From assembly GCA_020809705.1 (NCBI GenBank), contig CP085826.1:2666001-2730000 (forward strand): 64,000 nucleotides of DNA. The letters are read 5' to 3'. This document shows, piece after piece, positions 50,129 through 60,075 of the stretch. Source of the DNA: Calonectria ilicicola. Its lineage: Eukaryota > Ascomycota > Sordariomycetes > Hypocreales > Nectriaceae. The notes below the pieces were generated by a model, which was not told the origin of the DNA, searched no databases, and was given only the letters and a program-made list of their open reading frames with translations. Position 1 is the stretch's first letter. Each line of letters starts with the position of its first letter. Position numbers and translations under genes: made by a program.

Positions 50129-50842
50129 CGAGCAAATGGCAGTTGTGAATCAGTGATAACGGGGCTCGCGCGGGATGGATGCAACTGAGTGGCAGAGGCG
50201 ATCACCAAGAGCAAGGGCCTTGACAGGGGCCCCGAAGCTTGTCAACGGGTCCTTTCCGCAGAAATCAAGGTCTGGGGTTCATGGAGCTGTGCGGGCTATT
50301 GCTATTGCTTAATTGGGCAATGCGGGACCGAGCGATCTCCGGGAGAGTGCCCGGAAAGCGACGAGGCAGACCGCGCCGCGCGCGTGCTCCATTTCGGAAA
50401 GAGCCGCGCTTGTAAGAGTTACGCAGACGCCAAGTAAAAGCCGCGAAAATACAATACTAGGCAGGTGGGAGCATCTGCATCACCTTGGCGGACGAAAACC
50501 AGATCCCGGCAGTCGTTTCATCATGGTCTCTTGCCGGTCCGGGGAGCACCCCGAGATAACCGGGCGTCACGCCACACAGCTGGATTAATTGCGAGCCAGG
50601 GGGCGGATCATTACGTTTAGTGTCATTGCGAACTTGGTTGCAATCATCGTGAAAGAGCCGAGTGAGCAGTTGTTGACTATATGGAAACGTCTCCGCGGCA
50701 TTAATTCGGTCTCGATTTTTCCTGACTCTGATTCAGACAAAAGGGACGGAAAAATCATTATCTATCCCCTTTGAACTTGAGAAAAACATCAATCTCTTTG
50801 TCCTTTGTCTTTCAATTCACACACTCACACGCAATATTTCCA

Positions 50843-50882
50843 TCTCTCTCTCTCTCTCTATCTCTCTACCCCCCTCTCTCTT
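50843..50882 (+). repeat. CT-rich microsatellite before the FAD monooxygenase start
   Basis: (TC)n interrupted by TA and a C-run, ending about 35 bp before the ATG; CT tracts are common near fungal transcription starts. Confidence 0.75.
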
Positions 50883-50916
50883 TGTGTGTGTTATAATTCC
50901 CAATCAAACACTCATC

Positions 50917-52803
50917 ATGGAAGAAGTCGATGTTGCTATTGTTGGAGGTGAATCACTCTACATCTCACCATTCGCAAAAAACACTATTCTCTAAACGACT
51001 AATATAGGTGGACCTACTGGTCTTTTCACTGGTCTGCTGCTCCATCGACTTGGAGTCTCAGTCACTATCCTAGGTAAGATCTTCACCAAAAAAAAAAATA
51101 AGCAAGGAAAAGAAAAAAACGAAGACCAGATATACTAACTGAAAATGAAACAGACGCCAAGCCCTCAACTCTCGACCTGGGTCGTGCTGATGCCCTCAAC
51201 GCGCGAACACAGCAGGCCTTTGAGGCAGCTAACATTTTAGAAGAACTTTTGCCTCTAGGCCTCAAGTGCAACAGTAAGCCAACTTTCTCTTTACCCAATT
51301 CTGGCAAAGCGCATACTCACCCCCCTCGAAGCAAGCTCTACCTTTAGCAACGGAGAGTTCAAATCCCGCCAGAATGATTGGTGGGTGAGCATCGAGCATG
51401 CTCTGCACAAGAACTTCCTCATGATTGGCCAGCCAGTCGTCGAGCAGGTTATCGCCAAGGGTCTCGAAGGTAAAATTCACTACAATGAGAAGGTCTCAAG
51501 CATTACCGAAAACGAAGATTCGGTTGAGATCGAGACCGAAAGCGGTCGTAAGATCCGTAGCAAGTATACCCTGGGCGCCGATGGTGCCAGGTCCACCGTT
51601 CGCTCCTCTCTTGGTATTACCTTTACTGGAAGCAAGCCCGAGATGCTTTGGGCTGTGCTCGATGTCTTCATTGACACGGACTTCCCTGTTTGTCCAGAAA
51701 TCATTACCTTTGAGCTCGACGGCCAATCGCGCGTTGCCTGGATCCCCCGGGAGCGGGGTCTCTGCCGATTTTACGTGCTCCTCGACGGTGAGGTCTCCCA
51801 GGAACTGGCTCAGGAGTCCGTTAAGAAGCATATGGCTCCTTACCGAGTAGATTTCGTAAAGACTGAGTGGTACAGCACTTTCGATGGTATGTGTGGACCC
51901 TTCTCTTTTCCCACCTCCACTTCCCCCCAAATCTCGAAATGCCGACGGAGATTGACACCATCTGACTAAAAAAACAGTCAAGGAGAGAATCGCCTCATCT
52001 TTTGTTTCAAAGGAAGGTGCCGGCCGGGTTCTGCTCGCAGGTGACGCTGCTCACGTGCACTCAGTCAACGGTGGTCAGGGTCTCAATACCGGCATTGCCG
52101 ATGCATTCGGTCTTGCGTGGCGCATGGCCATGGCTGTCAAGCCTGGCCAGACACAGGAGGTTGCACAGAAGCTGATCCGCAGTTACGACATTGAGCGCAG
52201 AACGACGGCTGCCGAGGTAATTGGAGTGGCGGCCAAGCTGGTGCGCGACACGGTGGGCGAGGCCAGCAAGTACGTCAACACAATCCAGCGCAATGCGGCA
52301 TACATCACGGGTAAGTGCTACAAGGCTCTCTCAGCTCTTCTATTATTCCGGGGTCTTTGTCATTAACAGGGGTGTGTGCAGGCATGGGTGTTTCCTACGA
52401 CGGCATGTCGTCCCCGCTTGTCAAGGAGTCGCAGCATGACATCTGGAAGGCTGGCCACCGATGCCCTGACATCATCATCAAGCCGTTTGGCGCTGCCGAG
52501 ACGACCCGGCTCTACACCGTCTACTCTTACGGAAAATTCGTTGTCCTCTTCATTGGCCAGCACCCAGAGGCGTCGTTCGACTACGGGGCGATTGCAGAGT
52601 CGTATCATGTCCTGCCGACATCCGAGGACCAGACGCAGGCGGATGGAGAGAGCCAAGACAATACAGTTACAGGGAAGCGCTTTACAGCTGAGTGGGTCAA
52701 GCCTGAGGACTCGTTTGTCGCTGTTGTGCGACCCGACTTGTACATCGGATATGTGTCAAGTGGGGACGATTCTTGGAAGGCGTACCTGGCAGATCTTTTG
52801 TAA
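50917..52803 (+). CDS. FAD-dependent aromatic-type monooxygenase (PHBH fold)
   Basis: Exons: 50917-50947, 51008-51073, 51154-51273, 51332-51886, 51978-52310, 52382-52803; every junction is phase 1 and the product is 508 aa. The FAD-binding Rossmann motif GGGPTG is at residues 10-15 (the intron splits its Gly run). The DG motif LGADGARSTVR is near 153-163, and the second FAD motif GDAAHVHSVNGGQGLN begins at 279. The C-terminal third is the extended domain seen in phenol-hydroxylase-like members (FVAVVRPDLYIGYV). Such enzymes use NAD(P)H and O2 to hydroxylate aromatic or related substrates. Being divergent from the isocyanide synthase and next to an MFS gene, it is the likely tailoring enzyme of the cluster. 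No signal peptide. Substrate cannot be read from the sequence. Confidence 0.93.
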
Positions 52804-53653
52804 GGAATATTTACATAACTAGCGGATGGAGGGGAAGGGTTCCCTTTGGTTTCAATTGGTTTTTTTTTTCTTTTACGAGACTGGGCTAGCCTATGAGAGA
52901 AGTGTAAAGCAAGAGCAATGTTATTCTGTTTCAACCACACACGAAATTTTCCGCAAGCTGATAATCATCTCCAATGGCTGCCGGGGGCGGGCAGGCTGCG
53001 TTTCAGAACCGGGGAGCAAACTCTAACCGTTGAAGCAACAAAAGAGAGAAAAAAAAAAAAAAAAGAGGGCAGGCCACGCAGGTACCACCCCCAAGTTTAG
53101 CTGCGGGTGACGTTGAAATTGAGTGCCATGACAGGGAGGTGGCATGACACGGCCCACCAATAGACGGCAGAGCGCCGTACGGCCCGGGACCATGTCGGCA
53201 GCGCCGCGTCGCTAAAGGTTCCTTGCCTTCGGATCGGGCCCCACGGTGGAGATCGCGTGCGACGTTGAACGGAGGCAAGCCTCCTTCTGGCGGCGGACCA
53301 TGCCCCTGACAAATGGGCCGAGCGGGATAAAAGAAAAAGCATTTTTCCAAGGACTGCAACCAAGACCTAGCTGGAAGAGATACGCGGTTTTTGGCACCTT
53401 CCTTGGCGGCGCGCGCGCGCGACAGGTTTGCCGATGAAGATGGAGATGGTGGCACAGCAGGCTATCCCCGCGCACAATCCCGCGGCTAATGGCTTTCTCG
53501 AGAAGAAGAAGAAGAAGAGGCGCTCCCCCCCGGTCCCCAAATACCGCGGCCTAGTATGCGGTGGCATCGAATCACTGTTCGGTTCGGTCGAATTTCTTTT
53601 GCGCCAGTTCTCGCGGGGGTCGCATGCAAGCAAGTGCAAGGAAAGGCTAAACG
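52804..53653. other. Intergenic region monooxygenase / MFS
   Basis: 850 bp with the monooxygenase 3' UTR (T-run near 52860, A-run near 53050) and the MFS promoter. Near the MFS start are several CGG/TTCGG triplets, for example TTCGGTTCGGTCG at 53578-53590. No gene is seen. Confidence 0.5.
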
Positions 53654-55186
53654 ATGGGAAAACCCGAATCACACACGTCCAGAGGATCCTCTGATGACAC
53701 CGTCGTAGTAGCAGGCGACGATGTCTCCTCGCCCACGGTGACGATTCCTGCAGAAGCGAGTGCCACTCCTGTTCCCAATGGAGGGTCTGTTGCGTGGCTT
53801 CAGGTTGCTGGTTCCTTTTCCGTCTACTTTTCAACATGGGGTGAGTTCTGATAAGCCATGTCAAAAAAATGCCCAGGAGGCAGAGAAGCCTCGACACGGG
53901 GACCGGGTTTTTTTGCTAACAGAGCGGTGGTGGCTACCACCTCCAAGGCCTCATATCCAGTTACGGCAGCTTCCAGACAATCTACGAGGAGAGCGTCCTG
54001 AAACACCAGTCGGCCTTCAAAATCTCCATTGTCGGGTCGCTCCAGACCTTTCTCATGGTGTTTCTGGGCATCTTTGCAGGACCAATCTACGATGCCGGCT
54101 ATTTCCGCCACCTGTTGGCCGTTGGGTCACTGCTCATAGTCGTCGGCACGGTTCTGCAGAGCCTATGCACTGAGCTCTGGCAGCTGTTTCTGACCCAGGG
54201 TGTGTTGGTGGGCTTGGGCGCAGGATGCCTGTCGCTCCTCTGCGTCGCAGTCACCTCGCTGTGGTTCACCACCAAGCTCCCTCTGGCCAACGGCATCGCA
54301 GCGTCGGGGAGTGGTTTGGGAGGGTAAGCACCTTTTTTCCTTTCTTTTTTTCTCTTCCCCTTCCATCAATTGCCAAACTGTGGAATAAAAAAAAAAAGCT
54401 GACTATGTCGTGTGTCTCTTACACGAAATTAGAGTTCTCCTCCCAATCATGATCCGAGAGCTATATCCGAAAATTGGCCTCCCATGGACCGTCCGCGTAT
54501 TAGCCCTGCTCTTGTTCGTGCTATTGACATCCGCCAATCTCATCATGCGAGCCAGAAACGATGCATCTAGCAATCGCAAAAGACGACCCCTGCTCGACAC
54601 GACGGCGTTCCGCGACTGGCCATACCTCTTGTTCGTGGGCGGCTGCTTCTTCGTCTTTCTGGGAATGTACACGCCATTTGTCTACATTGGGAGCTACGCC
54701 CTGTCCGAGGATATAGTGTCGCCCAACTTTGCGCTCTACATCCTTGCCATCCTCAACGCGAGCTCCGTATTCGGCCGAATCCTGCCAAGTCTCATCGCCC
54801 AGCGAGTTGGGCCGATGAACATGATCATTGTCACCACTTTTGCCCTCTCTGTGTGCTGCTTCTGCCTGCTGTCGGCCAATACGACGCCGCGCGTCATCGC
54901 AGCCATTGTCTTCCAGGGGTTCTTTACAGGGTCCTTCTTTGCGTTGCAGCCAACCGTTTTCGTCAGGTTGACAGCGGACCCAACCAAAATCGGGACGAGG
55001 TTCGGCATGGCCTTCTCAGTTGTGTCCGTTGCATCGCTGTTTGGCCCACCAATTGCCGGGGCGCTGCGAAAACTCGGCCTGGAATACGGAGCTTCTTGGA
55101 TTTGGGCAGGGGCCACCATCTTCTGTGGTGGAACTCTCATCTCAATTTCCAGGGCACTAGTCCGCCGCTGGAGTAAACCAGTGTAA
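53654..55186 (+). CDS. MFS transporter, monocarboxylate-transporter-like
   Basis: Exons 53654-53840, 53948-54323, 54433-55186, giving 438 aa. After a 45-residue Ser/Thr/Pro-rich cytosolic start, about 12 membrane segments are visible. Family marks include GSVAWLQVAGSFSVYFSTWG with GLISSYGSFQTIYE across the first junction, GLGAGCLSLL in the first half, and SGSGLGGVLLPIM across the second junction, as in fungal MCT-like (MFS_1) proteins. Located in the same orientation after the FAD monooxygenase, it probably exports the cluster product or imports a precursor; many such genes accompany fungal biosynthetic clusters. Substrate unknown. Confidence 0.92.
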
Positions 55187-55643
55187 AGCCCGATGGGTAA
55201 ATATGGGGGTCGAAAGGCTAGGGGCCTGAAAAGCCCATGGGTGGTGCTCTGCTCTAACTTTCTGAATTCCAAACCCAGCATAGTCGTGGGTACCACTGGG
55301 GACACAGCAAAGTCTATCCCCTCATGCTTGGCACAGATTGATAACTATTCTAATCAGTCAATCTTCTAATTCAAATAATTTTCCGTATATGGTATGATTT
55401 TCGGTTTCGTACCCTCTTAATATTTGCAAACCGCTCCCCACCCTTCATCTCATCACCCACACCATCCCACGCCTCTAACTCAAATCACATTGCGCCTGTT
55501 TTAATATGATTCCACTGTGGAATTCATCATTTATTTCTCTCACAACGCCGCGTACTCATCGCTCATTCAACTCCACATAGCATCATCCATCATGTACATC
55601 CGTGTCAAGAACCTCACCTCTGCTATATATACTCCTCCAGCTA
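55187..55643. other. Convergent 3' intergenic region, right edge of cluster
   Basis: 457 bp between the MFS gene (+) and the CHORD-CS gene (-), AT-rich in the middle; no gene is seen. Confidence 0.5.
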
Positions 55644-56725
55644 TCAAGCTCGGCCGGCTCGACCAACCTGCAGGATTTCTCCAGTCAGGGCGTCGTCACT
55701 TCGCAGAACTGGCCACGATGCGCCGTCCGACTTGACCAGGGTCAGCTCCAGCTTGGTTCCCAGGATCTTGAAGGATGACTTTTCCGTGTCAATGGTAGCA
55801 AAGAGCGGCACATCAGTCTTGTATCGCTTGGGTGGCGAATCTGTTGTGACGAGGTCCAGGACCAACTGCTTCTCTTGGAATTCGACCTTGGCTGTCTCCT
55901 TGCTGATCTTCTTGAGAAAGAAGGAAGCAATGACGTTGGCTGGGGTTTGGTAAAAGTCATGTCTAAAACCGTGTTAATAAAATGTAGTCAGCAAAACCCA
56001 GATGAGTTGTTCTCACCTAACCGTAGACAAAATCTCCTCGCCGCCCGCTTGGGCCTTGTCCTTTTCGCCACTTCCGACAAACAAGTGTCGGGTCTTGGTC
56101 TTACAACCTTCAATGTTCATGAACTGGTCAAATTCCAAGACCCTCCTCTTGCAGCAGGAGTATCCCTTGCTTCCTTCATGGAAAATTGGGACTCCGGGGT
56201 GGTGCACACACTCCTCATCGTCCCGGGAGCCATTCTTCTTGTATGATGCACCGCATGCCTTTCGCTTGCAGGTAGCTCCATCAGGGATCTCGAGACTGGG
56301 ATCATCATCTTCGGACTCGGGAGCTGGAGGAGGTGGCGTCGGAGCATGCTGAGCTGGCTGAATAGGTGCACGGGAGGGAGCTGCAGCATTGAGGGATTCG
56401 ATCTTCTTGGCTAAAGCTGCCTCATCCTCCTTGGGCTTCTCCTCAATCTCTGGGGGCTTGTCGGTAGTGGAGTGGGTGCCAGTCGTGCAAGGTGGAATGT
56501 CCATGAACTCATCAAAGGTGAGAACTCGAGGCTTGCAACACTTCCATCCTACGACAAGTCAGCTCTCGGGACGTCGAAATTTAGATGCGAGAGTCCCTCC
56601 AACGAGACCCCCAGCTTACCTTTCTGCCCCTCATGGAAAACGGGAGGACCAGGGTGGTACTCGCACTTCTCCGTAGAGTTCGTAAACTCCTTTCCACAAC
56701 CCTGATGGACACACTTTTGGGCCAT
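55644..56725 (-). CDS. CHORD and CS domain co-chaperone
   Basis: Homologue of CHORDC1/Morgana (plant RAR1 shares the CHORDs). These bind zinc and Hsp90, often with Sgt1. Exons on the complement: 56725-56620, 56548-56017, 55962-55644, giving 318 aa. CHORD-I spans residues about 5-62 (CVHQGCGKEF, YHPGPPVFHEGQKGWKCC), CHORD-II about 140-205 (CKRKACGASY, HHPGVPIFHEGSKGYSCC). A linker with a Pro/Ala-rich coiled segment lies between them. The C-terminal CS domain begins at HDFYQTPANVIASFF. Donors GTAAGC and GTGAGA; phases 1 and 2. Divergent from the glutaredoxin-like gene with 428 bp between starts. Confidence 0.95.
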
Positions 56726-57153
56726 GATGCAAAGTGAATTCGGGACTAGCTCGGGTTTCTCTCTCTCACGGGTTCGTAAAAAAATTGGGTGTTGGAGTGA
56801 CCGCTGAATGGGATGGATGGGTATACCGACTGGCCGGTGGGGTGGGAGCTTCTAGAATTCCTAAGCCTGATGACGCTGAATCGCAGGAGCTCAGTTACTC
56901 GGCCTTCACCGCCTTCCGTTTCTAGTGCGGGGTTGACGTTCTACTGGGAATATGCGATTAGCCCGTGGTACTTTCACGACTGGCGCCAAGAAGCTCTCAA
57001 ACATATCGAACCACGTTTTGCGCACCACATCAACGTCCATTGGCCATCCAGTTGCATCCTAAAAATGGTATTTTATCCATGAAAGTGTTTATATCCAAAT
57101 AAATATCCTCAATACCTTTTTTCCTTTTATTTTCAAATCGGTTGTTCTTCATC
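56726..57153. promoter_or_regulatory. Divergent promoter CHORD-CS / glutaredoxin-like
   Basis: 428 bp shared by two divergent genes, one a co-chaperone and one a thiol protein. No clear TATA box or heat-shock element triplet was identified by eye. Confidence 0.45.
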
Positions 57154-57550
57154 ATGTTTTTTGCTACTCGTCGCCTCTTGCAGCTACCCTGCAGAATCAC
57201 CTTCTTCACTCGCGAGACTTGTGGCCTCTGCAGCCAGGCTAAAGGAGTCTTGTCAAATGTTTGGGACAAGCGCCCCTTTGACTACAAGGAGATCAATGTC
57301 GACGCTACGGAGCCCGAGTCCAAGGCATGGAAGTTTCTCTACGATTTTGACGTCCCAGTTGTGTGTCTTGACTATTCATGCAATTAATTGACACTAGAAT
57401 TTGTTGGCTGACACCAAAAACCAGATTCACATAAGCAAAACTACCGCTCCCGAGGAGGACCCAGCCAAATCTGGCAAGGCGATCAAGCTCATGCATCGCT
57501 TCACTGTTGAACAGGTAGAAGCTAAGATGGACAAGGCCGAGCAGAGTTAA
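57154..57550 (+). CDS. Glutaredoxin-like (DUF836) thioredoxin-fold protein
   Basis: Exons 57154-57360 and 57425-57550, giving 110 aa. The product starts MFFATRRLLQLPCRITFFTR and has a CGLC active-site pair at residues 23-26, then the EINVDATEPESKAW and DFDVPVIHISK segments typical of the thioredoxin fold with its cis-Pro (VPV). Related to yeast YDR286C, a mitochondrial-type glutaredoxin-like protein. The basic, hydrophobic start suggests mitochondrial import. The donor is GTGTGT and the acceptor CCAG. Its stop lies only 26 bp from the stop of the convergent aldolase gene. Confidence 0.9.
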
Positions 57551-57576
57551 TGGCTTCATATCCCACACCTGGTTTT

Positions 57577-58720
57577 TTAATATGATTTCCCTCTCGCGGG
57601 TGTCGCACTTCCGTTGGCAAAACTCAACTGTTCCTTGGCCGTGAAGTCAAGGGCCGTATAATCTGTCACCACATTCATCATATCGAACCCTTGGTCCGCG
57701 AACAACTTTGCCTGTTCGCCCCCAGTACAATAAACACCGCACTTTTTACCCGCATTCTTGCTAGCGGCTAGGACTTTGGCAATTGCTTCCTTCAGCTCAG
57801 GAGCCATGACACCGTCAATAATGGGATGGCCGATATTGTTTCCTATAGCTAGTTAGATCGTATCCATCTACAGAACCGCGACTGGAAGGACTGACCCAAG
57901 TCAAAAGGTCCAATGAATAAAACGTCAATGCCCTCGACCGCAGCAATCTCATCAACAGACTCAAGGGCTTCTTTGGTCTCAATCTGGACAATAGTTAGGA
58001 GAGCATCATTTGCTTGTTGAAGATACTCGGTGAAACTGGGGACAGGGTTGAAGCGCTCTGGCGCAATGGGGGACCCGAAGCCACGTTTACCCCAGGGCGG
58101 GAACTTGGCAGCTTGTACAAGTTGTCTGGCCTCTTCGGCTGTGCGAAGCAGAGGCACTACAATCTAGAGCATTGTTAGTCAAGTTGGCCAATATATCCCG
58201 TGTCCAACAGACAACACGTACACCATGGGCCCCGCTATCGAGAGCGCCTGAAATAATTCAATTAACAAATGTATTAGAAATGACAACGGTGGGTTAAACA
58301 TACGCTTCACCATCCATCCTTGCATGTCTGGGAGCCGTACAATGGGCGACACCCCCAACGCCGCAATCGCAGGAACAGCATCATGCATTGCCCCGTCTAC
58401 CGAACCAAGTTAGCCAACTTATCCTCGTGGAGCATATACATTAGGGAAAGTAAAACCCGAATCTTGGTACCGTCCAAGTTGCCATGCTCGCAGTCTACCA
58501 AGACCCAGTCAACCCCAGACCGCGCCAGCACCCGGGACATGTTGGCGCTGGGAATCATTTGCCAGGCGCCAAAGGAAGTCCGGCCCTCCTTGAGCGCTGT
58601 CCTCACACGATTTGATGCCTGCATCGTAGACAGGTTTCTCACGGCACCCCGCGCGAGAAGCGGCTTCCTCATGGTCAGGGAAACTCCCAGGCGGAGCGAG
58701 TGAGCAGCGAATGCATTCAT
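57577..58720 (-). CDS. HpcH/HpaI-family aldolase
   Basis: Exons on the complement: 58720-58471, 58396-58304, 58247-58222 (26 nt), 58163-57896, 57842-57577, giving 300 aa. The TIM-barrel aldolase signatures are present: FGAWQMIPSANMSRVLARSG, the DCEHG catalytic motif at 76-80, the metal-binding Glu in IVQIETKEALE, and DVLFIGPFDLG. Enzymes of the family split 2-keto-3-deoxy sugar acids or 4-hydroxy-2-oxo acids into pyruvate and an aldehyde. The first 35 residues are rich in Arg, Ser, Ala and Leu with no acidic residue, a likely mitochondrial presequence; an internal start at STMQ (Met33) would give a cytosolic form. The 26-nt third exon encodes ALDSGAHG and is required for the conserved core. 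Confidence 0.92.
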
Positions 58721-59394
58721 GGCGGGTTTGAGCTTCCGGGTAAACGGGACGTTGACTAAAATTGGCCTTCGGAAAATTTACGGAATAGCAAAAAGAAACA
58801 TGTATTGTTGACACTATCAAAAACGAGCCTTTGAATTGGCGAGAGGGTCTGGTGGTCGCCCCGGAGGGTTCCCCCAAGGCGGGGGAAACTCTGGGGGGTG
58901 GCGTGGGGGTGTTGCAGGACAAGACCATCACCCGATGCATAACACCGGGATCGGGATGCTCAGCCGAAGCTACTTCGGTTCAGATTATGCATCATGAGAG
59001 CACGTGGGTATGCTGGGGTATCTGCTTTTTCAATTTCTAAGTCTTGCCTCTAAAAAAAAAATCTAATTACACACGGCGAGGGCATGGGCAAATCCCTTGC
59101 CATGGATATCTGTGATGACTACCACCAGAGCATCCGATAGTAGCCGTCCCCAACATGACGATGTTGCGTTTGTTACATCCGGATAGTACAAACCTGTTCC
59201 CTCTGCCTAATCACCAAGCCCTAATAGCATGTGCAACCTAATATTTAAACCAAGATGCCGCGCCGCTGTCACAAAAGGTAGACGGAAAACGATTTGGTCT
59301 ATATCGCAGAGGCTCAAGTTTAAATCGACTGGTCTGAGAAAAACAACTGCAAACAATCTAAATCAAGAGTGTTCATTCGTCATCAAGTTCATAA
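58721..59394. other. Intergenic region aldolase / RPB7
   Basis: 674 bp: aldolase promoter and RPB7 3' UTR. No gene is seen. Confidence 0.5.
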
Positions 59395-60075
59395 TTAGTC
59401 CTGGAGGCATCTGAAGGAGAATATGTCAGTTGGTTCGTCAGAAATATCGTGGCACCTGTTCCACATACCCCAGGTAGTCCTCCTTGATGCTGCCAATAGC
59501 CCACATCTCTCCGACCTCGGTACGGGTGCCGATGATTTTGACGCGGACGTGAGTGCCCGGCTCGATCACTGTGTCCTCATTGTTGGTGAATTGGGGCGGT
59601 GTGGCATTGGGATCCCACTTGATATCGCTGGGAATCAACTGTATCCAGCGTCAGCTTCACAGGCCGCATTGCGTGGCCAAGACCCCCTGACTTACATGCG
59701 CCGATACGAATAGTCGCAATGGTCCTGCTTGGGCAAAGAAGCCCTGAGGGTTGATGGAGTAGACGACAGCATCAACCTGAGATGGGTCAGCTTGCTGCAC
59801 GATGGCGATTTGACAAACCGTCATACCGTCTCGCCCTTGAAGGGCCGCCACACGACTGCACGATATCCAACTGTGAACTCGGCCAACCCGTTTCCGGGAA
59901 GGATGCGGCCCTCTGAGATATCAAAGGTATCCATGATGGAAATGATGTAGTAGCTGCCGGCGCATGTGCCTTCTACGTCTTTCAGTAACTTGCTCGTCAC
60001 AAGGTCGTGCATGTTGCGGCCGAAGTAGGAGGGATGCAGGGTCACCCTGCGCTCCATGTTGTAGAGGAAAAACAT
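59395..60075 (-). CDS. RPB7: RNA polymerase II subunit Rpb7
   Basis: Forms the Rpb4-Rpb7 stalk of RNA polymerase II. Exons on the complement: 60075-59827, 59776-59696, 59638-59469, 59410-59395 (16 nt), giving exactly 171 aa, as in yeast. Starts MFFLYNMERRVTLHPSYFG; the N-terminal tip domain is followed by VDAVVYSINPQGFFAQAGPL and the S1/OB domain LIPSDIKWDP..VRVKIIGTR..MWAIGSIKEDYLG, ending GCLQD. The tiny last exon supplies the final four residues and part of a Gly. The frame is open upstream of the chosen ATG, but homologues begin here. Confidence 0.96.

Larger units (their letters stand above)
49356..50916. promoter_or_regulatory. Shared bidirectional promoter of the isocyanide cluster
   Basis: 1.56 kb between divergent start codons. 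From the synthase side it holds a TATA box (49491-49496), a four-copy tandem repeat (49509-49618), then a perfect palindrome (50116-50128) and finally a CT-rich tract before the monooxygenase start. A TTTGCTC heptamer (reverse strand, 50130-50136), like a copper-response (Mac1) core, sits beside the palindrome, but one 7-mer is weak evidence. No ORF in it looks coding. Confidence 0.6.

Noticed and set aside
51340..51375. tRNA B-box-like GAGTTCAAATCCC
   Set aside because: It lies inside a coding exon of the FAD monooxygenase and has no surrounding cloverleaf.
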